From positions 434,001 through 498,000 of the forward strand of contig JAUJYN010000020.1 in assembly GCA_030737835.1 (NCBI GenBank): a stretch of 64,000 bases of DNA, in the 5' to 3' direction. The DNA comes from Acorus gramineus. Taxonomy: Eukaryota; Streptophyta; Magnoliopsida; Acorales; Acoraceae. The notes under the pieces are model-generated. The model was given only the letters and a program-made list of their open reading frames with translations. It did no database searches and was not told the DNA's origin. The translations under genes were made by a program, and so were the position numbers. Within the stretch, counting starts at the first letter, position 1. Each line of letters starts with the position of its first letter. Shown here piece by piece: positions 55,889 through 64,000 of the stretch.

Positions 55889-57515
55889 TCATTCTTCAAA
55901 GGCAAGCAACGACACCGACGACCGATAAAGATCATATGGTGCCCATAGGTGGTCCACCGCGCAAGGCCTCCTAGAGTCCAGTCTAAGCCAAGGCTTCCCC
56001 TTCCCGCTCCAATGCAGAAGACTAACAGGCCCTGGGTGAAGGCTCCGGCACCGACCCTCAATATTGTCCCCTCCAAGCCCATGCTGGTTCCACCGGTGGT
56101 CGACCGCCTTGATGTCCCCCGCCAGAACCAGCAAGAACGGCGGGAGTGACCCCAAATGGTAAATCCTCTTCCGCTTCTGCATGACCATCCACTCCTCCAC
56201 CCGGGCTGTGTACCCTCCCCGCCTCCACCGCTCCACGTCCATCACCATGACCCCCGTGTTAAAGTAGCATGGAGCACGCTTGCTGTTAGAATTTACAGAT
56301 CAAAAGGTGGAAGATCTCAGCATCATCAAAGAAGGAAAGGTATATATAAAAAATAATTGATTTAATATTATATTTGATATCATATAAAAATAATTAAAAA
56401 AATCATATCACATTGATTTCTTTTTATTTATGAGTATATATTAAATATTTAATATATATATATATAGAGATAAATTAGTAAATATATGAATATAATATTG
56501 GCTATTTTAGTAATATTTTGATGGTGTTTTAATTTTCCTAATTATTAGTTTTGATAAATCTATCTATATTTTCTAGTTTTTTTTTTTTTTTTCTTGTTCT
56601 CTAACTCGCAACACCATGTGGAGGAGTTTTTTAAAATAATGATACTTACAGGACATGATCCCTTGATCTTTTTTATGGAGATGTTCATTGACTTAACCAA
56701 AATGACACATCATGTGAAAAGTTTGTGTACAAATCAAAACAAGTAATTCCACAAAAAAGTATCATTTTTATCTTCTTTGGTAAGAGTGATGTGGTGTATA
56801 TTAGAAACGGCAAAGTAGTATCAGAGGGATACAAACACCTGCGCGCATCGAAGGCCTTCTTCGACAAGACCGGGTCGCGCCAGAAAGCGTCGGTGAAGTA
56901 CTTAGTGAAGTTGGCATGGCAGTACTCGGGCGCGCCGACGACCCTCCCCTCGAGGTCCACCTCCCAGAGCTGGGCGATGTCATCGACAAGGACGGTGTCG
57001 GAGTCGAGGTAGATGACGCGGCGGACGTCGAGGGGGAGGATGTCGGCGAGGTAGATGCGGGCGTAGTTGAGGGGCTGGTCGAGGGCCTGGCGGACAGAGC
57101 GGGAGATGCGGCCGCGGACGAGGTCGGGGTCGAAGGGGTAGGCGCGGAAGAGGAGGTAGGGGAAGACGGAGCGGATGACGGAGAGGTTTTGGGAAGGCCT
57201 TTTGGAGGGGGTGGAGAGGAAGTGGAAGTGGAGGTTCTCGGGGCAGGAGGTGTGTTGGAGGATGGAGAGGACGGCGGCGATGGTGCCACGGAGGTAGTTG
57301 GTGTCAAGGGTGATGACGACGCTTATGAAGGCGGAGGGGTCGCAATTGTCGTTGTTGCGGAAGGCCGGGGCCTCGCGGAAGTAGGAGGAGGGGGTGGGGA
57401 GGGGGTCGCGGATGACGGCGGAGACACGGATTGCTGTGGCGGGGGTGATGAGGAGGGTGAAAGACAGGAGGGTCAAGAGGGGATGGTGGTGGTGGAGGGA
57501 AGAGGAGATGACCAT
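55889..57515 (-). CDS. GATL galacturonosyltransferase-like protein (GT8), one intron
   Basis: Exon 1 is 57515-56839 and exon 2 is 56282-55889 (TAG stop), giving 356 residues, the usual GATL length (about 340-390). The product begins with a short hydrophobic signal/anchor ([17 protein letters not shown], residues 12-28). GT8 motifs follow: [24 protein letters not shown]; a region around residues 145-155 ([11 protein letters not shown]); and the metal-binding [12 protein letters not shown] with DSD at 171-173. After the splice, [15 protein letters not shown] joins in phase. The C-terminal part has [18 protein letters not shown] and [14 protein letters not shown] proteins of the Golgi/ER act in pectin and xylan-linked wall synthesis. 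The ATG at 57,515 gives a full signal peptide, so it is the likely start. No stop, frameshift or missing motif is seen. It is the only intact host gene in the window. GC-rich codon use in exon 1 contrasts with the AT-rich surroundings. Confidence 0.88.
56283..56838 (-). other. GATL intron (556 bp)
   Basis: Minus-strand ends are CGCAG/GTGTTTGT and CTAACAG/CAAGCG (GT...AG, phase 2). Splicing joins FDAR, S and KRAPCYF in frame, and unspliced reading runs into stops. Inside it is AT-rich and has a T tract and TA repeats near the 3' end. It is not recognisably a named transposon; no flanking duplication was seen. Confidence 0.8.
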
Positions 57516-57780
57516 CCTGTCTTTGTGTTTTTTGTTTTGTGTTTAGGGTGGGTGAGCCATTGCGGGAGGGGAAGGAGGGTGGTGGAGAGGAAAAATGGGG
57601 GTGAAGGGTGGAAAAGAGGAGGGAAAAGAATGGTTGGAGAATTGAATGTGTGGATGGGATTGGAGGGCGGAGGTGGAGGTGGAGGTGGTGATTTGGTTAA
57701 GAGAGCCGTTTATTTTGTTTTACAATTTCATTTTTTTTTTTTTTTGTTTTGTTTTTTTTTTTTTTTTGTAATGGTACTGT
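57516..57780 (-). promoter_or_regulatory. GATL upstream region
   Basis: The minus strand is pyrimidine-rich (CCCTCCTTTCCCC-type patch, about 57,560-57,590) then A-rich (57,725-57,775). This fits a plant Y-patch leader. No certain TATA box seen. Confidence 0.35.
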
Positions 57781-57839
57781 TTTTTCTAATTTTAAACACA
57801 AGACAATCTTGTTCATTTGGTTACACCATTATAAAATGA

Positions 57840-58044
57840 TTCGAAGGGAGATTACATGGTTTTTTATTGGTTTTATTCGTAAATATTTTCTTTAAAATTG
57901 ATTTTGTGACACTTGTCATAATCTTTGCTCAATAGGGTGTGGTTGCTTCATAATAAACTAATAGAATAATGTCATATTCAGTAACACAATATAAGAACTC
58001 CAATAGCTTCCAATGAACCCAAGAATTATGATGTTTATTGGAGG
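57840..58044. other. AT-rich intergenic, no gene seen
   Basis: Short frames only. Confidence 0.5.
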
Positions 58045-58140
58045 AGTCTGGCTACACAAGCCCCATTATTTAGGCCCCAACCACAAGCTCCATTAGGTGT
58101 CAATATGCTATTGGTTTCCTGGTTGACTTTTACAAAAATA
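58045..58140. repeat. Diverged direct repeat (partner about 59490-59585)
   Basis: AAGCCCCATTATTTAGGCCCC...TATTGGTTTCCTGGTTGACTTTT resembles AAGCCCCATTGGTGAGCCCC...TATTAGTTCTCTGTTTGACTTTTT in the same order and orientation, 1.45 kb apart. They could be ends of an old element. Confidence 0.6.
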
Positions 58141-58379
58141 CAAAAAAGAAAAATACAAAACTACCCCTATTTGAATAACATGAAACCCCTTTTTTTCATG
58201 ACTGTTTCCTCCTCTTGAAATGCATCCCAAAAATATCTAACAAATACTTTTATAGACATCGTCACTTAAAAAAATCATTCCGGCCGACCTATTTATCTCC
58301 GACGATCGGCGTCACCACCCCTAAATTCCTCTCGCCGTCCTCTATCATATGAGATGTGGTTTGGCTATCTTTTCAGTCC

Positions 58380-58970
58380 TCCTCTGGACTCCACCTTTTA
58401 CGACTCAGTGACATTTTGTGATTGTAACTTATTACACGAAAAGTTTAGTTACATTTGTGAATGTAACTGATTTTTATTATATAAGACATATAAACACCAA
58501 TTCCATTTCAAAAATGTGATTGACTTACAAAATATAATGCATAAATGTTCAAATTAGTTTGAAATGTTACACAACCACACGCTAATACAACATCAAAACT
58601 CTATAAATCCTCCAAAAAAATAAATTTAACATCAAACGCCAGATTTAAAGAAAAAATTATAAACAAAAACTAAATCAAAGACTACCAGATTTAATATCAA
58701 ACACTAAATTGAAGAAAAAAATTGTAACAAATGCAAGAATAAACAATAACAAAGGTTACACATAAATCGACAGATATTGAAAACGATAGCCAAATCGATT
58801 AATTGTTCACAAAAAAGATCAGTTACATTTGTTAATGTGACTGACTTTAACATCAGTTTTAAGTATTGACTTATATAGTAAAAGTCAGTTACATTCATAA
58901 ATGTAACTAAATTTTTTAAATATTGCATAATTTGATCAAAATAGTTTAACATGTAATTAGCTTACGAATG
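58380..58970. repeat. Repeated AGTTACATT...AATGTAACT near-palindromes
   Basis: Three clear copies (about 58448-58467, 58820-58841 and 58887-58908), plus a degenerate one near 58,408, each a short hairpin. They lie in otherwise AT-rich unannotated DNA. Confidence 0.6.
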
Positions 58971-60060
58971 TTACACGCATAGCTATTAATATGAACTTCA
59001 CTCGACGGCAAAATGTTTAAACAATGTTTTAGATTGTTTAAAAAGAAAAAAACATGCCAATAAAAAATAATTTAACATCAAACACCATTTTCAACAAAAA
59101 AAAATATATATGTAAAATCAAATGTTTAGACCTCAATTGCATAACCAAACAAATAAAAAAGACACACCCGAATCGACAGATATTAAAACGATAATCAAAA
59201 TCGTTCAAATCAAATAAGTGGTTGATGGATCTTCAAAAAAAAATTTCGATCTTCTACTAGGTGTTTAATCAATAATGGTGTTTTAACAAATAAATAAATT
59301 ATTGATTATGGATGTATAAATAATTCAATTGGAATGAATCCAAAAACAAAAAAAGAAACGTGAATTATAAATAGAAAGGATTTATTGTCACCGTCATTAC
59401 TCTAACTATATAGGTGGAAAGAAGTAATTATAACTGTCTCCTTGATTATGGGAACAGTTACCGAATAAAGAAAAAAATCACAAAAAGAACAGTGCTGCTA
59501 CCTGGGCCCCAGAAATTAAGCCCCATTGGTGAGCCCCAATAGGTGGCACTCTCTTATTAGTTCTCTGTTTGACTTTTTCAAACCACCAAAATGACAATGA
59601 CATGACTACCCTTCTAAGATTTTTAAAAATTAGCTCTAACTAACTAATATCACAATAAATGGTCGTAATGGAATCCCAAAAAAGGCGGATCATTGAATCC
59701 TCCCCCCATCATTAATCCACGTAACAGAATCCCAAAAAAGGGGGGGTCATTGAATCCTCTCCGCCAATTGAACATATTTCAAAAAAAAATTTAAACTTAG
59801 GGTTTCCAAAATTGGGTAAAACCATACGAACCAAAAAAAAATCGACTATAAAGAGTTCATATCATCTGATTCTCTTCCCCAAACAAATCGTCAACAATGG
59901 CGGAAAAAAAATTAGATTTCTTGCTACAATCGAAACTTCACCATCGCGGGTTTTTTTTTTTTTGGGACGAAATATCTAGTTTTCAAAATTAAATATGAAA
60001 CGATTCCCTCGTTTTCTGGTCTCATGTTAATCTAATTGAATCTGAAATCGATTTAAAAAA
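58971..60060. other. AT-rich intergenic, no gene seen
   Basis: Contains the second direct repeat copy (about 59,490) and a near repeat of GAATCCCAAAAAAGG.GG.TCATTGAATCCTC at 59,672 and 59,732. Poly-A/T tracts. Confidence 0.5.
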
Positions 60061-61100
60061 TCAGTGTTTCAGATACTTGTATCTGAATCCAAACAAATCT
60101 GAGTTTTTTTTTTTAGGTTTGGAAGTATGTGCTAAATCTCTAATATATAACGAAATTGTTTCTACTACATTGTCTTTGTCTACCCGTGTATCTAGATTAA
60201 AGGAAAAAAGTTGACATTTTTCAATTGTTTTAGGGTTTCTCATGTACACAGATCATGTTTTGAGGAAACAAAAAAATGATGAACGAATACATAAGTCAGA
60301 GACATGTATCTGAAAATGTATATAATATGCAATTGTTTCTTAATTCAGTGAAACAAAATCTGATTGAATGAGCAATTGAAAATAACCAAATGAAATGCTT
60401 GAAATGTCATATAAATGTAGATCATGTATTATTATCTTATATTTGATAATTAGAATATATTGGTTTGATGAAAACATCTTAATGTTTTTTTAAACAATAT
60501 CTGTATCTGAATCAACTGTATCTATATCTGAAAACCTGTTAACCAAATATATCTGAATCTGAAGCAATTATGTAGAAACAGAGATCCAATTAGTCACATT
60601 GCATGCTAAAGAAGTTGTATGTGCCGTGAATCAAAATGTGTATTAATATCTTCAAACTTATAATTTGGAATACTCAACTGTATCTGAAACGTTGTACTCA
60701 TGTTCTATAAAACATATCTAAATCCCTTGATGAAAATGTCTTAATGTTTTTGTAAACACTTTATGTATCTGAATCAACTGTATCTGAAATTGTTGTATAA
60801 AACATGTTCATCAACCATGTTCATCAACTTGTTTCTAAAGCTTCATGGTAGCTTCTTTTGTTGCTGCGATTTCCTCATCTTCAAAAACAAGTTGCATCTC
60901 GTATACATTTTGCTGACCAACCACAACAAACAATTCATTCGGTAAACTGATTTTCACAGAACATGAATCATTGATGTTGTCCAAATAAATTGAGTCTTCG
61001 CATGTGTCCTCCACAAAATCACCATCAATGTCTGGTGAAAAATCAGAACATCAACCACATATTATCAAATTAGGATACAGTAATGTATCTGAAAATCCAA
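60061..61100. repeat. TGTATCTGAA-type motif cluster
   Basis: (T/A)GTATCTGAA(T/A) or its shortened forms appear roughly ten times between 60,070 and 61,100, sometimes paired as TCTGAATCAACTGTATCTG. This looks like subterminal repeats of a DNA transposon, but ends were not found. Confidence 0.45.
60843..61045 (-). other. Unrecognised open frame, acidic
   Basis: Minus-strand frame reads DIDGDFVEDTCEDSIYLDNI then SVKISLPNELFVVVGQQ and MQLVFEDEEIAATKEATMKL before a TAG. About 65 codons, no ATG at its start. Possibly an exon of a transposon-related or host gene. I do not recognise it. Confidence 0.3.
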
Positions 61101-61189
61101 ATGTACAATTATGGTCTACATGCTACTGAGCACTGCACAGAAAATTCATAAAAGGTCTTCAAAATACCAACAATAAGCAATTAGATATT

Positions 61190-61998
61190 TGTTATGCTTG
61201 TGTCATTTAGAGCCATTTAGGTTAAGCCTTGGTCACATCTGGGTCATTCAGAGCCTTTTTCTTTTTTTGATCGGAGTCGCTAAAATTTTAGCTTTTAGCT
61301 ACCTGCGGGAGTTGGAGTACTCTGATTGGAAATCTAACTACATATTATGGGTCCTGGTACCGTTTAATACTACCCATAAAAATTTCATCAAATTCCGTTA
61401 ACGTTTAGAAAAATATGCAGTTCCGAATCGCATCCGGGTTTGGCCGTTACTGGGTTTCGGGGGGTGAGATATTTTCGAGTGTGTGGTGCTTCTCCGCACG
61501 CTTCCCAATAAAGCAAAAATAAGTGGTTGAGTGAGGGTGAGCCTAACCCTAACCTCACCACCCCCTTATGGTCACCCCTAAACACTATTTGGGCATGAAA
61601 ATGACATTTTTGCCCTCTCTCTCTCTCCCCCTCTCTCCCAACTCGTGGATCTCTCTTTCTCTCCCTCTCTTGGTCTCTTTTTCCCCTCTTTGTGTGTGTG
61701 GAGAAGGAGGAGGAAGAAGCAAAAGAAGGAGAAGGTGAAGGAGGAAGAGCAAGGTGTGTGTGTGTGTGGGTGCCTTTGTTGTTGTTGATGATTCTCCTCT
61801 CTCAAGCTCCCTCTCATGTCTTCCCCCCCCCCCTGTTTTGCAGCCAAAGAAGGCTGAGGGGGGCTGTGGAGGTGGTGGTAGTGGTGGTGGTGGTTGAGGT
61901 GGTCGCGGGTGCATCGAGGGCTCCCGGATCTCCCCCTTTCATTCCCCCTCCCTAGGTGAGCTCTTCCCCTTATTTTCTTTGGTTTTTCATGGCTTAGG
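61190..61998 (+). mobile_element. Diverged gypsy LTR, 5' part
   Basis: TGTTATGCTTGTGTCATTTAG starts it, and it follows the family order: GATCGGAGTCGCTAAAATTTTAG, AAAAATTTCATCAAATTCCG, then a CpG/CT-rich segment. A donor-like GGTGAG (61,956) is present. It differs more from all others than they do from one another, so it is the oldest copy. Broken at 61,998 by the next LTR. The rest is beyond the window. Confidence 0.75.
61994..61998. repeat. Left target-duplication copy TTAGG (partner not in window)
   Basis: Directly precedes the TGTCACG end at 61,999. The right copy would lie past 64,000. Confidence 0.5.
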
Positions 61999-64000
61999 TG
62001 TCACGCCCCGGGCGTCCCCGAGACGCGGCAAGTGTATATATAATATCAGAATCTACACAGGAGGCAAGCAGCCAAAATGACACACAGACAACAAAAGCAG
62101 GGCTGACAGGATATATACACCAAATGCGGATAACTAAAGACTGAATCTGTAATCAAAACACACTACAGACTCCATACATAATCACATGTCCTGTGAGAGC
62201 CAATATACATACAAAGACATCCAAATACAACCAAACGCGTGCCCAAGCACGGAAAATAATACATACTGGTACAAGGGATGCTGATAGTCTCTGCAACTCG
62301 CGGGACGTGGCGCTACTCCGCTACTGATGAAGTCCCTCGGGGAGCTCCTCCTCTGGACCCGACTCAGATGACACTGTAGAGAAAATATTATGCGAGGGGT
62401 GAGCCACACGCTCAGTGAACGGCACAACCCATGCATCACAGACAATATTGACCACAACCAGATAAACCTTAACATCCACAACCACATTTACCATAGCCAC
62501 CAATAACAACAATTCCTCAACTAGTGGGTCGCTACCGCCAACCCACTACACCCTCACCCTCACCCTCAATGGGTGACCAAGGATGTTGGGACTAATCAAC
62601 ACAAAACCAGCGGGTCGCTTCCGCCAACCCGCTACACCCTCACCCTCACCCCTCAAGGGGTGACCAAGGATATTGGGACTAACTACACCAAACCAGCAGG
62701 TCGCTATCGCCGACCTACTACACCCTCACCCTCACCCCTCAACAGGAGTGACATAGGATATTGGGACTGACAATCATCCATTGACAAATCCAGCGGGTCG
62801 CTCATCGCCAACCCACTACACCCTCACCCTCACCCTACAACGGGTGACATAGGCTCTTGGGACTGACTAGGCTGTTGGTCACCCTTGGTCCACCGATAGT
62901 CTCTCCTCACTCCGTAGGTCGTTTGGCCACTCCCACGTTCAGCACAGTCCTTCACCAAATCAGGAGGCGCCTACTACTGGGAGCCCCTGCACGGGACAAC
63001 CTGTCTAACGCTGAGGTAGTCTCTAAAGGATCCAACGAAGGGAACAGAACAGCCTATCCATCGCATATGATCCACTCGGATCCGCAGACAACACATCATA
63101 ACAACACTAATGTTCTGAATTCCTCATAACCCACCGGGGCGCATAACTACGATGCGGGGAACATGCATAAGGTTATAACAGGGTGGAATATCGTTGGGGA
63201 AAGAAACTCGGGAGGGCAGCGTGAGTTCCCGTTATAGGACACCCCGACAACCAGACAAGGAACACGGTGTACCCTAACCCGGGTCTCACCGCTGTCCTCG
63301 CAAGGCCCCTCCCCTATAATATTCACTATAACATGCAATTTAACAAAATACTAGCATTTAATTTAATAAATAAACTAGTAGGGCACATGCATCGGTCGGG
63401 CTTCCTAACATGGAACCAGGGGACATGCTGCATGGCTCATACACATATCCTAAGGGTGCAAGTCCCTAACATGCAAAGTCTAGGGTAACATGCATTCTAC
63501 AATTAAATCATGCTCGCATGATATACATATTACACATGTCAATATCTATCCATGGTGCCCCAGGAGAGGTCGATATACGCCCAAGTGCGTATAACACCTC
63601 TCTACTGGGTTGGATTGTCCCACTCACCAGAGATCGGGGTCGTCGCGCGACCGTCCGTCCAGATCTGCAAGACAGACATTCAACAAGGTGAGAACAATGC
63701 ATAAAATACCCAAAAAAATACATCTAAAATACCCAACACTCGGATAAACGTGCATACGGCCCGTACGCACGTGTATCCGAGCATCCCGACTCACTCCCGA
63801 ACCCACCGGGCAGCCGCACGCACGGCCACCCGCCCCGGGCGCACAGCCGAGCCCAGCCCGCACACCCGGACACCACCGGCGCACTCTCGCACGCCTGCCC
63901 GCGCGCCCCGACGCACCGCCGCACGCACGCGCACGCTCGCGCGCGCCCGCGCGCACCGCGCGTCCAGCCCAGCGCGCCCCCACGCGCACGCCCCAGCACG
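61999..64000 (-). mobile_element. Gypsy LTR, minus strand, cut by window end
   Basis: Starts TGTCACGCCCCGGGCG. It contains the exon-3-like segment, four copies of the minisatellite (62,521-62,860), GAGGACAGCGG modules and the microexon region (63628-63664, 37 nt). The GC block begins near 63,740. The window ends inside the GC block, so it may be an LTR of a larger element. Confidence 0.88.
62521..62860. repeat. LTR minisatellite, ~85-bp unit, four copies
   Basis: Each unit carries GGGTCGCT, CCGCCAACCC-type, TACACCCTCACCCTCACCC, GGGTGAC and ATATTGGGACT-type words. Copy number varies between LTRs (two to four elsewhere). The GCTTC element landed in the equivalent array at 16,548. Confidence 0.85.

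Noticed and set aside
56916-57839. 307-codon plus-strand frame over the GATL gene
   Set aside because: Antisense shadow of GC-rich exon 1. The minus strand has GT8 motifs.
62521-62860. Telomere-like repeat (ACCCTC)
   Set aside because: The CCCTCA words are part of the LTR minisatellite unit and lack the plant CCCTAAA sequence.
1-64000. CRISPR array, bacterial operon or integron
   Set aside because: No regular short repeats with unique spacers. The genes and elements are eukaryotic.

Overview
This window looks like a repeat-dense stretch of a flowering-plant nuclear genome. The signs are Ty3/gypsy and Ty1/copia retrotransposons primed by plant-type tRNA, CACTA, hAT and Mutator-like DNA transposons, and one plant cell-wall GT8 gene with a spliceosomal intron. 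The strongly GC-rich 5' half of that gene would suit a monocot, but this is weak evidence and I do not name a species. Only one host gene looks intact: a GATL (galacturonosyltransferase-like) gene on the minus strand at 55,889-57,515. Nearly everything else is transposable elements inserted into one another.

Layout: 1-10,763 is a minus-strand gypsy LTR (cut by the window start) that was split by a second, complete but coding-defective gypsy element (1,113-9,232, target duplication TCCCG). 10,764-13,502 is a dead hAT transposase interrupted by a shortened solo LTR (11,494-13,074, CCTCT). 14,249-34,046 is a minus-strand copia element (TATAC). It is split by a minus-strand gypsy solo LTR (15,906-28,574, CATAT), which is itself split by a plus-strand gag-only gypsy element (16,549-25,879, GCTTC). 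A Mutator-type MITE (31,814-33,008, 9-bp duplication) sits in the copia leader. About 35,543-54,580 is bounded by inverted ~0.65-0.75 kb arms and carries a GAUT exon fragment. Into it went a nearly intact 12.3-kb gypsy element of chromovirus Tekay/Del type (35,915-48,209), whose gag was later hit by a solo LTR (39,046-41,759, CCAGG), and a CACTA element (48,788-52,520, AAT) carrying host-gene fragments including a VPS39-like first exon. After the GATL gene come about 3 kb of AT-rich repeats and then two more gypsy LTRs, one inside the other, cut by the window end.

Functional links: the 35,915 element encodes Gag, protease, reverse transcriptase, RNase H and integrase in one frame. One premature TGA interrupts the integrase region, and another TGA lies near the C terminus. 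The two defective elements share the same PBS and polypurine-tract ends and the same internal pol deletion, so they probably moved using proteins of such a partner.

Most unusual signals: (1) the defective element at 1,113-9,232 carries, at its primer-binding site, 47 bases identical to the 3' part of plant initiator tRNA-Met, far beyond the usual PBS, joined to a truncated gag; (2) the long LTRs hold an ordered set of splice-like sites around a 36-nt putative microexon, with the hypervariable GC-rich block inside the predicted intron; (3) a near-perfect 25-nt hairpin is kept in one LTR subfamily; (4) the GATL gene has an in-frame 556-bp intron; (5) host-gene fragments sit inside DNA transposons. 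Splice, homology and family calls come from reading alone and were not tested by a search.
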